Source: CAVQJU01 sp963755195 (lineage in GTDB: Bacteria > Acidobacteriota > Vicinamibacteria > Vicinamibacterales > CAVVIG01). From it: a DNA stretch of 64,000 nt. The stretch lies in contig CAVWIZ010000008.1 in NCBI GenBank assembly GCA_963755195.1, positions 868,001 through 932,000 on the forward strand. Direction: 5' to 3'. The notes beneath the pieces are model-generated. The model ran no database searches. It saw only the letters and a program-made list of their open reading frames with translations, and was not told the DNA's origin. The translations under genes and the position numbers were made by a program. The stretch's first letter is position 1. The number at the start of each line of letters is the position of its first letter. Of this stretch, positions 27,886-37,423 are shown in pieces.

Positions 27886-29440
27886 ATGAGAAGGCTGAGG
27901 CTGCTACTCCTGTTGGCTATCGCAATCGGGAGCGACGCAGGCATGGCGGCGGCGCCGACGGAATGTGCCGTGCCGTCGCTGCAGCAGAAGGCACCGCCAG
28001 GAACCACGATCACGGCGGCAGCCGTTGTTGCCGCCGCGGGCGCAACGCCCGAGTACTGCCGGGTAGACGGCCACGTTGCGACGCCCGGGAACACCGTGAA
28101 CTTCAGGCTCGGATTGCCCGCGGCGTGGAACGGCAAATTCCTTTTCGAAGGCGTGGGCGGCTTCGCCGGCACGATCGGCTCGCTGAACGACGGCCTTGAG
28201 AAAGGCTACGCGTCGGCGTCGACCGACACGGGGCATCAGGGCTCAGTGATCGACGCGAGCTGGGCGATCAACAACCCGGCGAAGCGGATCGACTACGCGT
28301 ATCGCGGCACGCACGTGGCGGCCGTCGCGGGTAAAGCGCTGAGCCACGCGTACTATGGCACGGCCGCTCGGCACGCCGTACTTCGACGGCTGCTCGAACG
28401 GCGGACGGCAGGCGTTGATGGAGGCGCAGCGCTATCCGGAGGACTTCGACGGGATCATTGCCGGCGATCCGTCGTTCGGCACGTTGGGACAGCTGAGACG
28501 CACGCTCGTCTATCAAACGCTGTTGTCGTCGCCGGAGCATTTCCTCTCGTCCGCGAAGATCGCGCTGCTCGCGAACGCGGTGATGAACAGCTGCGATGCG
28601 CAGGACGGCCTGGCCGACGGCCTCATCACCGATCCGCGCAATTGCACGTTCACACCTGAGTCGCTCAAATGCACGGGTCCGGACGGTCCGGGTTGCCTGA
28701 CGAGCGCGGAGCTCGAGACCGTCAACGCGATTCACGGCGATCTCAAAGGCCCGTTCGGGCGCACGCTCGTGCGATTTCCGGTCGGGCACGAGGATGGCGC
28801 AACGGGATGGCAGGCATGGGTGACGGGCGCGTCGACGCCCGAGCGGCGCGCCGACGGCACGCTCGCGCTCACCGGCAGAATGCCGGCCGGCTACAGCTTC
28901 CAGGACGGGTATCTCAGATATCTCGCGTTTGACGGCGCGGACGGCACGTTCGACTGGCGGACCTTCAACGTTTCGATCGCGACAGTTCGAAGCTCCAGCC
29001 GTTCATGGACGAGTTCAGCCCGACTAGTCCGGACCTGTCGAAGCTGCGCGCGCGCGGCGGCAAGCTGATTCTGTACCACGGCTGGGCCGACCCGGCGCTG
29101 AGCGCGCTTGAGACGATCGCGTACTACGAAGACGTCGTGAAGAGAGCCGGAGGTCAGCGGCCAAGGCGATCGCTTTGTCGAGCTCTTCATGGTGCCCGGG
29201 ATGCACCATTGCCAAGGCACTGGGCCGGGACCGAACAGGTTCGACATGCTGAGCGCGCTCGACGAATGGGTCGAACACGGCGCGGCGCCGTCGCGCGTCA
29301 TCGCCTCACACACCTCGAATGCGATCGTGGATCGCACGAGGCCGCTCTGTCCGTATCCGCAAGTCGCGAAGTACCGTGGGCGCGGCAGCGTCGATCAGGC
29401 GGAGAACTTCCGGTGCGCCGCACCTGAGGCCACGCAATAG
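27886..29440 (+). CDS. Tannase/feruloyl esterase family protein (three frameshifts)
   Basis: ATG at 27886 follows GGAAGG and a signal ending SDAGMA. The tannase fold is seen from RLGLPAAWNGKFLFEGVGG to SASTDTGHQGS. Frames then shift near 28360, 28980 and 29150. The catalytic CS-D-HC set is present: DGCSNGG, HGWADPA and GMHHCQG, with PYPQVAKYRGRGSVDQAENF at the C-terminus. The expected product is about 520 residues, exported, hydrolysing galloyl, feruloyl or similar esters. Its leader and signal resemble those of the unrelated neighbour at 29526. Confidence 0.8.
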
Positions 29441-29449
29441 GCGGCGACG

Positions 29450-29491
29450 GCAAGAACGCCGTGGATCGATTCGGATTTGCAAGGCAACTGA
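29450..29491 (+). pseudogene. Remnant of a WGDPDLQG-family N-terminus
   Basis: The 42-bp stretch reads ARTPWIDSDLQGN followed by a stop. It matches the codons of TPWGDPDLQGN at 29655-29696 of the next gene at 35 of 42 positions. It is too short to be functional and lies between the tannase and paralogue f. Confidence 0.65.
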
Positions 29492-29525
29492 TTCCTGGAC
29501 TTGCAGTCGCTCGGAAGGTGACGCC

Positions 29526-30544
29526 ATGAAGAGACTGAGCCTGATTCTCCTGCTCGCTGCAGTGCTCGCGAGCGACGCGGGCAACGCGAGGCCGCAGGCC
29601 GCGCAACAAGCGGCGGCGGCGGCGCCACGCGCCCAGGCGCGCGCGTTCACGCCCGCGAAAACGCCGTGGGGCGATCCGGATTTGCAAGGCAACTACACGA
29701 ACAAGTACGAGTACGGCACGCCGTTCGAGCGTCCGCAGGAGTTCGAAGGCCGGCGTCTCGAAGACGTCACGCGCCAGGAGCTCGCCGACGCTCGTGAAGA
29801 AGCGTCAGGAGAACACACTCGAGAACGCGAAGTTCTTCGGCGGCGATCCGGAAGGGCAGGATCGGAAACTCCGCCGAGTTCCGCGACATCTACGAAGTGA
29901 GCCGGGGCAGCCGGGCGTGGCTTGTTGTCGATCCGCCGGATGGCAAGATTCCGCCGATGAAGCCCGACGCCCGCGCGCGATTCGCGCGGCAGCCCGGCGC
30001 CGGCGGACGGTTGAACGGACCCGAAGATTTCAGTCTCTGGACACGCTGCATCACGCGCGGATTTCCGGGATCGATGATTCCCGGCGTGTACGGCAACTCC
30101 TATCAGATCATGCAGGCACCGGGACTCGTCGCGATCCGGTACGAGATGGTTCACGACACGCGGATCATCCGTCTCGACGGCGCTCCGCATCCAGGCCCGC
30201 ACATCCACCTCGACATGGGCGATGCGAGAGGCCACTGGGAAGGCAACACGCTGGTGGTCGAAACGACGAACTTCAATCAGCGAAGCGCGTTTCGCAACGC
30301 GAACGCCGCGACGCTGCGCATCGTCGAGCGCTTTACGCCGAAGGCGCCGGGCACGCTCGAGTGGTCGGTCACGGTGGATGATCCGTCAACATGGACACGG
30401 CCGTGGACGTTCGCCATCCCGCTGACGATGAACAACGCCGAGGCGATCGAGCAGTACGAGTGCCACGAAGGCAATCGGGGGGTCAGCATCATTCTCAGCG
30501 GGGCTCGCGCGACAGAAAAGACGACGAACTCCGACATTCGGTGA
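29526..30544 (+). CDS. WGDPDLQG-motif family secreted protein (paralogue f), frameshifted
   Basis: ATG at 29526 with GGAAGG upstream; signal ending GNARPQ. The opening TPWGDPDLQGNYTNK is intact. Shifts near 29795 and 29870 interrupt the DVTRQEL-ENAKFFGG region. The remainder is in one frame from VSRGSRAWLVVDPPDG through RCITRGFPGSM, EMVHDTRIIRLDG, GHWEGNTLVVETTNFN, LRIVERFTP and QYECHEGNRGV to 30544. Both cysteines and all core histidines are present. About 335 residues. Function unknown. Confidence 0.75.
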
Positions 30545-30580
30545 GCGAGTCGGCCGTGAGACGCATGGCTGCTGGCAGGG

Positions 30581-30670
30581 TATACTGCCGCCATCGTGAA
30601 CATTGATCACACATTCCACGTGCACGGTCGGCACCACTGCGCGGCCGTGGCCCAGGAGGTAACGGCCATG
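30581..30670 (+). promoter_or_regulatory. Conserved TATACT promoter and NIDH leader, copy 2
   Basis: TATACT (30581-30586) lies 9 bp before a GTG at 30596. The leader frame reads NIDHTFHVHGRHHCAA and then a perfect AGGAGGT site before the ATG at 30668. It matches the leader at 22725-22821, including GTGAACATTGATCACA. Confidence 0.55.
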
Positions 30671-31598
30671 CAGCGACAGCGTCTCCTTCTCTTCGCCGCA
30701 GCGATCGCGGCTGCCAGCGTCGTGCCGCTGACGATGTCGGCAGCCGATTGGAAGGCGCCGCGAACGCCGTGGGGCGATCCCGACCTGCAGGGCGTGTGGT
30801 CGACCGCCGCCGAGATGAGCACCCCGTTCGAGCGGCCGACGAGCTTCGGCACTCGACAGCGGCTGACGGATGAGGAGTTCGAACAGCGATTGAAGCAGGT
30901 CAGCACCCCCGGCGGGATATTCGCCGGCGCGGCGACGGACCCGCCGTCGCATTGGATCGAGCGCAACGATGCCACGCGGAACACGTCGGTCGTCATCGAC
31001 CCGCCTGACGGCCGCCTGCCGCCGATATCAGCCGAGGGACGGCAGCGTGCTTCCGCGGGCCCCGCGCCATTCGGCAACGGGCCGTTCGATGGGCCCGAAG
31101 ATGCGTCGCAGTGGGTGCGCTGCATCACGCGCGGCGGCCTGCCGGGCGTGATGTTCCCCACCGTGTACAACGCCAACGCGCGCATCCTGCAGGGACCCGG
31201 GTACGTGGCGATCACCTACGAGATGATCCACGACACGCGCGTCATCCCGACCGACGGACGTCGCCACGCCGGCGCGGCGGTGCGCCAAGTACTTCGGCGA
31301 GTCGACCGGCCGCTGGGACGGCGACACCCTCGTCGTGGACGTCACGAACTTCAACGGCAAGGTCACGTTCCGAGGATCGAGCCAGGCGCTGCATCTCATT
31401 GAACGCTTCCGCCGCATCGAAAAGGACGTCGTCCGTTACGAAGTCACGGTGGACGACCCAGCCACGTGGCCGAAGCCCTGGACCGCGGGGCTCGACATGC
31501 GCCGCCAGCCCGGTGGGATGTTCGAGTACGCCTGCCAGGAGGGCAACTACGCGCTGATGAACATGCTGCAGACATCGAGGCTCGCGGACGAGAAGTAG
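30668..31598 (+). CDS. WGDPDLQG-motif family secreted protein (paralogue g), one frameshift
   Basis: ATG at 30668 has a perfect AGGAGGT site 7 bp upstream. The signal ends TMSAAD; then TPWGDPDLQGVWSTA, SHWIERND, VIDPPDGRLPPIS, RCITRGGLPGVM and EMIHDTRVIPTDG. A shift near 31290 is followed by GRWDGDTLVVDVTNFNG, LHLIERFRR and FEYACQEGNYAL. About 310 residues. The late CHEGN box is CQEGN here. Function unknown. Confidence 0.75.
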
Positions 31599-31624
31599 TG
31601 TGTCGGCTGAGTGGAGGCATCTTT

Positions 31625-33632
31625 ATGTCGCCCGTTCGAATGAAATGGTCGGCGCTCGCTCTCGTTTCAGTCGCCGCCTTCGTTGCGCTGACGAGCGTAC
31701 GGTTGCGATCAGCGCCGGTTGTCGGAGAGTGGCGCGCCTACAACGGTAGTTACGCGAGCACGCGTTATTCGCCTCTTGACCAAATCAACAAGGATACGGT
31801 CAAGAACTTGAAGGTCGTCTGGCGGCAGTCACTGACACCGGATGCTGTCAAGGAAGGCCGCGAGGGCGTACCGCCGCCGCCGGCCAATAACGAAACCACG
31901 CCCCTGATGGTCGGTGGACTGGTGTACTTCAGTACCGGCATCGGTGGTGTCGCCGCTGTTGACGCCGCCACCGGCAAGGTGGTGTGGCATGTTGATTCGT
32001 CGGTGTCCAATGCGCCGGCTGCTGACGTCCCTGATCCCGACAATGGGCGGCCTCTTGCTGGAAGCGCGACCCGCGGCATCGCGTACTGGACCGACGGCCG
32101 TGACGAACGCATCATCGCGCTGATCGGAGGCAGGTATCTCACCGCGCTGAACGCCAAGACCGGGAAGCGCTATCCGGATTTCGGCGAAGGCGGCGAGGTC
32201 GATCTACGCAAAGGCCAGGAGCGAGGGGCGACCACATTCTCCTGGCGCACCGGGCCGACGGTGATCGTTCGCGGTGTCATCATCGTTGGCTCGAACGTCA
32301 CCGATATCAATAGCGCGGGGTCGGTATCGCACAAGACGATGCCGCCGGGCGACGTCCGCGGGATTGATGTCCGAACCGGCAAACAGCTGTGGCTCTGGCA
32401 CTCGATCCCAGGTCCGGGAGAGGTCGGCAACGAGACGTGGCTCGACGGTTCCTGGTCATATAGCGGCAACACGAACGTCTGGGGCCCGATGAGCGGCGAC
32501 GAAGAGCTTGGATATGTCTATCTGCCGGAGACGACGCCGACCAACGACTGGTACGGCGGGCTGCGCAAAGGAGCCAATCTGTTTGCCGAGAGCCTCGTGG
32601 CGCTGGATGCGCGCACGGGAAAGCGAGTGTGGCACTTCCAGGCGGTTCACCACGGTCTCTGGGACTACGATTTCCCGTGCGCGCCGATCCTCGCCGACAT
32701 CACTGTCCAGGGACGGCGAATCAAAGCGATCGCACAGCCATCAAAACAGGCGTTGCTCTACGTGCTCGATCGCACAAATGGAAAGCCTGTCTGGCCGATT
32801 GAAGAGCGGCCGGTGCCGCAAGGCGATGTGCCCGGCGAGTGGTACTCGCCGACTCAGCCCATGCCACTGGATTCGCATGGCAAGCCATTCGCTTACGACA
32901 CGCAGGGTGTGAACGTCGACGATTTAATCGACTTCACGCCGGAGCTCCGCGCCGAGGCGCTCAAGATTCTCGAGGATTACGCGTACGGCCCGATGTTCTT
33001 CCCGGTCGTGATCGCCGGCCAGGGGCACGGCGCCGGTAAGAAGGCGTCGCTCCACATGCCCGGCACATACGGTGGGACGAACTGGCCGGGGGCGGCCCTC
33101 GATCCGGAGACGAACATCCTGTACGTGCCGTCTGCGCACACGCCGGTTGCCGCCACACTCGTTCCGCCGCCACCAGGTTCCGACACCATCCTGGTCCGTG
33201 ACCGGTATCAGTGGCCGGCAGGACCACAGGGATTGCCGCTGTTCAAGCCGCCGTACGGCCGGCTTGTCGCGATTGATCTCAATAAAGGCGAGGTGAAGTG
33301 GACCGTCGCCAACGGTGATGGTCCCCGCGACCATCCCGCCCTGAAGCATCTGAATTTGCCGCCGCTCGGTCAACCGGGCCGCGTGGGTCCGCTCGTCACC
33401 AAGGGTCTTGTGTTCATGGGCGAGGGAATGCGGCAGGCGCCGCCAGGTTCCGGCGGCAAGAAATTTCGCGCGTTCGACAAGGCGACCGGCGACAGTGGTT
33501 TGGGAAACTGAACTCGACGGCGCGTCGACGGGCGTACCGATGACGTACTTCTGGCAGGGAAAACAGTACATCGTCGTCCCGATCGGTTGGCAGGGGCATC
33601 CCGGCGAATTCGTGGCGCTCGCGCTGAATTAG
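31625..33632 (+). CDS. PQQ-dependent dehydrogenase propeller (one frameshift)
   Basis: A signal peptide ends RLRSAP and leads into WRAYNGSYASTRYSPLDQIN, the first blade of quinoprotein glucose/quinate-type dehydrogenases. Further blades include HHGLWDYDFPCAPIL and GVAAVDAATGKVVWHV. No adjacent Cys-Cys pair or C-terminal CxxCH heme domain is present, so electrons must pass to a separate carrier. A one-base insertion near 33488 hides the C-terminus; removing it gives VVWETELDGASTGVPMTY and GKQYIVVPIG to 33632. About 668 residues, exported. Substrate not known; an alcohol, sugar or polyol is likely. Confidence 0.85.
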
Positions 33633-33650
33633 GGCGTGCGACAGCACGCC
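33633..33650 (+). terminator. Hairpin immediately after the PQQ dehydrogenase
   Basis: GGCGTGC and GCACGCC form a perfect 7-bp stem with a GACA loop starting one base after the stop. No T-run follows, so this is a candidate terminator or mRNA end structure. Confidence 0.5.
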
Positions 33651-33681
33651 AGTGCCCGTTTCGCGGCCCTCGCGGCGACTG

Positions 33682-34436
33682 TCAGCACCTCTTGCGGGGG
33701 GTGGACCGTCTCCTCCGGGTGGTCACGGGCAGGATGCTCCCCTCCTCGAACAGCCGCACCCCGTTGAGTGCGCCGCCCTTCAACCCGGCGATGACGAGAT
33801 CGGCGATGACTCGCGCGTAGTTGTCAGGATCGAAGGGCGGAAGCCGATCACACACATATTGCGCGGCGATACCCTGCATCGACGTCCAGATCACGTTGTA
33901 CACGGTCCACGCGTCGAGTCCGCGTTCCAGTTCGCCGGCCTCGACGCACTCGTCCAGGATCTCGCGTCACGTGCGGTCGCATGGGGCCGCTGTAGGCGCG
34001 CAGGGATTCAAGCTTCAGCCGCGGCGTCGAACGATCGAGAAACAGCAAATAGAAATACTCCGGGTACTTCTTCGCGAAGTCGTAGACGCCCCAGAATGAC
34101 ATATCGCAGACGCTCGAGCGGAGGAGTTCCGAGCGGACAACTTGTCTTTGTCTCGCTGCTCTTCAGCAATTGAAGCCCCTCTTCGGCGAGGGCGTTGAAG
34201 ATGTCGTCCTTGGTGGGAAAGTAGCGGTACAGCGCCGCCGCTGAGTACCCGATGTGGGACGAGATGCGCCGTATCGGCACGTTCCCGTACCCGCCTTTGA
34301 TGAACAGATGACGTGCGGCGTCGAGAATCGCCTGGCGCACGCCCTCTTTGCGGTCTTTGCGATCTTGCGTTGGTTTCTTGATGGCTACACCCCGAGCCGT
34401 TATATCACGTCGCCTCCTGCGCTGTCTCCGAGTCAA
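33682..34436 (-). CDS. TetR-family repressor (two frameshifts)
   Basis: The N-terminal helix-turn-helix is intact: REGVRQAILDAARHLFIKGG, VPIRRISSHIG and AALYRYFPTKDDIF. A shift near 34110 leads to SFWGVYDFAKKYPEYFYLLF, and another near 33965 to VYNVIWTSMQGIAAQY. These restore a ligand-binding domain ending near 33682. About 240 residues. It is divergently placed from the phenol-oxidase gene run and a palindrome lies in the shared spacer, so it probably represses that operon in response to an aromatic or acyl ligand (inference). Confidence 0.75.
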
Positions 34437-34468
34437 GGGCGCGGGGGCGGTGCCGGACGGAAAATCGG

Positions 34469-34507
34469 TTGACAGTGAACGGCGTCTTCGCGTATGAACT
34501 TAGTTCA
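34469..34507 (+). promoter_or_regulatory. Promoter and palindromic operator of the 34.5-47.7 kb operon
   Basis: TTGACA at 34469-34474 and TATGAA at 34493-34498 are 18 bp apart. The palindrome TGAAC-TTA-GTTCA at 34495-34507 overlaps the -10 box and lies between the TetR gene and its divergent neighbour. This is a typical TetR operator position. Confidence 0.55.
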
Positions 34508-34540
34508 CCCACGCGCCGTCCTCGGTCCTGGAGAGCCGCA

Positions 34541-34981
34541 ATGACCACGCGTCGAGACTTTCTGCAGATGGCATTGACTGCGCCGCTCCTGCCGGCGTCC
34601 CTGCGTCTGCCCGCATCTGACAGCCGCACCGACGACTTCCTTGCGCACGCGCACGCCGGGTCCCTCTACACCGTGTTGTGCGACGAGCGGTTTGCCGAAA
34701 GCGTGGCGTTCGCCGAGGAGATGTCGAGGCACGGCACGCCGGTGACACGGTTTCGCGGCGACATTACCGACTTCTGGTACCGGGACCTGTCGCAGCGATG
34801 GAAAGCCGACCCCGTCGCCATCGCAGGTGTCACCACACATGGCCCGCTCTTCTGTCTCGAGCGTTGGGGCTGGGACCACGGGCTGCGGATCGCGCAGCGA
34901 CAGGACCTCTCCGTTGCAGATGAGCACGAGACGTTGATCAAGTGGGTGATCGCGCCATACCGGCGCAATGAGAGGGTGTAA
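34541..34981 (+). CDS. Tat-exported hypothetical protein, first gene of the operon
   Basis: 146 residues starting at 34541. TTRRDFLQMALTAPL is a Tat-type signal. The mature part DDFLAHAHAGSLYTVLCDE, RGDITDFWYRDLSQRW and GVTTHGPLFCLERWGWDHG has three cysteine/histidine-rich spots but no recognised domain. The stop overlaps the flavoprotein start region by a few bases. In Pseudomonas p-cresol operons a small unknown gene sits beside the oxidase genes; this gene may be an analogue, by position only. Confidence 0.6.
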   Translation: MTTRRDFLQMALTAPLLPASLRLPASDSRTDDFLAHAHAGSLYTVLCDERFAESVAFAEEMSRHGTPVTRFRGDITDFWYRDLSQRWKADPVAIAGVTTHGPLFCLERWGWDHGLRIAQRQDLSVADEHETLIKWVIAPYRRNERV

Positions 34982-34982
34982 C

Positions 34983-36596
34983 GTGGCCATTCCTCCTGGA
35001 GTCAGCGCCGCCGACTGGACGAACGCCCTCAAGCAGTTCACTGACGTCGTCGGATCGCAGTGGGTGTTCACCTCGGACGAGGACGTCGCCCTCTATCGTG
35101 ATGCGTACTCGCCGTTCTGGGGCGAACCCGAAGAACGGCTCGTGTCGGCGGCGGTCGCGCCCGACACGACCGAACAGGTGTCACAGATCGTCAAGATCGC
35201 GAACCGCTATCGCATCCCGCTGTTTTCCATCTCGACAGGCAAGAACCTCGGATACGGCGGCTCGGCCGGCAACATCTCCGGGACGGTCATCGTCGACTTG
35301 AAGCGGATGAACCGGGTCATCGAAGTGGATGACGAGCGGTACTTCGCCATTGTCGAGCCGGGTGTCGCGTACTTCGATCTGTATCGACACATTCAGGACC
35401 GGAAGCTGAAGGTGTGGATCGACACGCCCGATCCTGGATGGGGAAGCGTCGTCGGGAACTCGCTCGACCACGGTGTCGGCTACACGTACGGCGTGTATCG
35501 GGATCACTTTCACTCCCACTGCGGCCTGGAAGTGGTGATGCCGAACGGTGAGATCGTGCGGACAGGCATGGGCGCCCTGCCCGGCTCGAAGACATGGGGC
35601 GAATACCGCTACGGCTTCGGTCCGACGATTGACGGGCTGTTCGCGCAGGGCAACGTCGGGATCGTCACGAAGATGGGCTTCCACCTCCTCCCCGCCCCAG
35701 AGGCCTATCAGACGAGCACGGTGACCGTGCCCAAGCGACGCGACCTCATTCCGCTCGTGAAGATTGTCAACGAGCTGGAGTACGCAGGCGCCATCGGGAT
35801 GCCGCAGTACGGGAGCGCCGTCGGTGGATTCGGACCGCCAAATCCAGCGCTCGCCGCGCTGCTGAACCGGCCGTCCAACCCATCGGATGAAGAACTCGAT
35901 CAATACGCCGCGCAGCAGAACCGTCCCTATTGGCGTTGCGAGCTCCAGTGGTATGGGCCGGCGAGCGTGATCGCCACGCAGATGGAGTACGCGAAGGCGC
36001 GGTTGCGGTCGATTCCGGGTGCGGCATTCACCGACGGCCCGCTGCTGCAGTTTCCGCTCACGGCCGAGCAGCTGGACCGCGTGCACAAGGTGGCGATCGG
36101 CGTACCGAACATGGCGATTTTCTCCATCGGCGCCAGATCTCCGCTCAATCCGTCGCCGTCTGACGGGCACCTGTGGTTCTCCCCGATCATCCCCAAGAGT
36201 GGTGAGGCCATCCTCGAGGCGCAACGCGTCTTCATGGACGTGTTTCGGCAGATGGGCATGCCGTCGCTCACGACTCCCTTCAGCACGCCGGCCACGTGGA
36301 TGTATCGCGCCTTTGTCTTCATCATGGGATTTCCCGTGTACCGCAACAACCCTGCCCAGAACAAGACGCACGCGCGACGTATTCGAGCGGCTCATCAAGG
36401 TGGCTGCCGAGCACGGGTGGGGAGAATACCGGACACCTCCCGCCTTCCAGGACGCCGTGATGTCGACGTACAACTTCAACAATCACGCGCTGCTGCGCGT
36501 CCACGAAACGATCAAAGACGCGCTCGATCCCAACGGCATACTCGCCGCCGGCCGGTCGGGGATCTGGCCAAAGCATCTCCGGAAGGCACGCGATGA
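34983..36596 (+). CDS. p-Cresol methylhydroxylase/vanillyl-alcohol oxidase-type flavoprotein (frameshifted)
   Basis: A GTG start at 34983 gives AIPPGVSAADW; an ATG at 34968 is the alternative. The FAD-binding PP-loop reads SISTGKNLGYGGSAGNISG, followed by IVEPGVAYFDLYRHIQD. The substrate region has GYTYGVYRDHFHSHCGLEV and the cap LWFSPIIPKSG. A shift near 36370 hides VFERLIKVAAEHGWGEY and GILAAGRSGIWP; a second small shift near the end would place the stop at 36596. About 535 residues. These enzymes oxidise the benzylic carbon of 4-alkylphenols through a quinone methide, passing electrons to cytochrome c. The cytochrome gene follows directly, as in p-cresol methylhydroxylase. Confidence 0.85.
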   Translation: MAIPPGVSAADWTNALKQFTDVVGSQWVFTSDEDVALYRDAYSPFWGEPEERLVSAAVAPDTTEQVSQIVKIANRYRIPLFSISTGKNLGYGGSAGNISGTVIVDLKRMNRVIEVDDERYFAIVEPGVAYFDLYRHIQDRKLKVWIDTPDPGWGSVVGNSLDHGVGYTYGVYRDHFHSHCGLEVVMPNGEIVRTGMGALPGSKTWGEYRYGFGPTIDGLFAQGNVGIVTKMGFHLLPAPEAYQTSTVTVPKRRDLIPLVKIVNELEYAGAIGMPQYGSAVGGFGPPNPALAALLNRPSNPSDEELDQYAAQQNRPYWRCELQWYGPASVIATQMEYAKARLRSIPGAAFTDGPLLQFPLTAEQLDRVHKVAIGVPNMAIFSIGARSPLNPSPSDGHLWFSPIIPKSGEAILEAQRVFMDVFRQMGMPSLTTPFSTPATWMYRAFVFIMGFPVYRNNPAQNKTHARRIRAAHQGGCRARVGRIPDTSRLPGRRDVDVQLQQSRAAARPRNDQRRARSQRHTRRRPVGDLAKASPEGTR

Positions 36597-36970
36597 AGAC
36601 GATCGCAAGCGCAACGCTGGCTCTCCTCCTCCTGGCACGCGCCGGAACGGCGAACGCCCAGAATCGGACGGCAGTGGACACAGGGCGCGAGCTGTACCAG
36701 TACTGGTGCGCCATCTGCCATGGACGAGGGCCGGGTAATCCAGGAACGGTCGCCCTTCAGGCGAAATACGGAGGGAAGTCCCCGGCCCTGCTCGAAGACC
36801 GGACCGACCTGACTGCGTCAGGCGTCCGTTTCTTTGTGCGGCGCGGCGTCTCGATCATGCCGTTCTTTCGCAAGACGGAAGTGAGCGACGCCGATCTGGA
36901 TGCAATCGCCGCGTATTTGACGCGTCCGCGCGCTGCCTCGTCAGCAGCGCCCGCGGCTCCTCCACGCTAA
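36593..36970 (+). CDS. Small cytochrome c, probable electron acceptor of the flavoprotein
   Basis: 125 residues with a signal ending TANAQ. Heme site CAICH at residues 39-43 and a distal SIMPFFRKTE methionine. Its size and position match the cytochrome subunit of p-cresol methylhydroxylase. The ATG overlaps the flavoprotein stop (ATGA), so the two are translated together. Confidence 0.85.
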   Translation: MKTIASATLALLLLARAGTANAQNRTAVDTGRELYQYWCAICHGRGPGNPGTVALQAKYGGKSPALLEDRTDLTASGVRFFVRRGVSIMPFFRKTEVSDADLDAIAAYLTRPRAASSAAPAAPPR

Positions 36971-36984
36971 AGGACTTCAAGGCC

Positions 36985-37422
36985 ATGCAGCGATTTCTCG
37001 GCTTGGTTGCCTTCATGTTTGCAGCCTTCACGACGACGACCGCAGCACATCACTCGATCGCGATGTTTGACAATCTGAATCCAACGACGTTGAGCGGTAC
37101 GGTAACGGAGTTCGTCTGGGCAAATCCACATGGACATCTCGTCATCGACGTCAAGGAACGGCGGAACGGCAAAGGCGAGGTGGAGAGCACCACTCCCGAA
37201 GAGTGGAGAGTCGAGCTCCACAGCACGGGGATCATGACACGGCGCGGATGGACCCGCACGTTTTTCAAACCCGGTGAAACCATCAGCGTCACCGGAGGCC
37301 GCATGGTTGACGGCACGAAGATGATTCGGCTGGTCAACGGGGTCAAGGCCGACGGGACGAAGTTCTATGGCGACGACTTCCGGCCGGAGGCGACGGGCAA
37401 CAATCTGCCGTCGAGCAAGTGA
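36985..37422 (+). CDS. DUF6152 secreted protein (copy 2)
   Basis: 145 residues. The signal ends TTTTAA and the mature chain would start HHSIAMFD. WANPHGHLVIDV is the conserved NPH motif; FKPGETISVTGG closes the fold. It lies 14 bp after the cytochrome stop and 1 bp before the next start, inside the operon. Function is unknown; a metal-site role for the N-terminal His-His is inference. Confidence 0.8.
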   Translation: MQRFLGLVAFMFAAFTTTTAAHHSIAMFDNLNPTTLSGTVTEFVWANPHGHLVIDVKERRNGKGEVESTTPEEWRVELHSTGIMTRRGWTRTFFKPGETISVTGGRMVDGTKMIRLVNGVKADGTKFYGDDFRPEATGNNLPSSK

Positions 37423-37423
37423 G

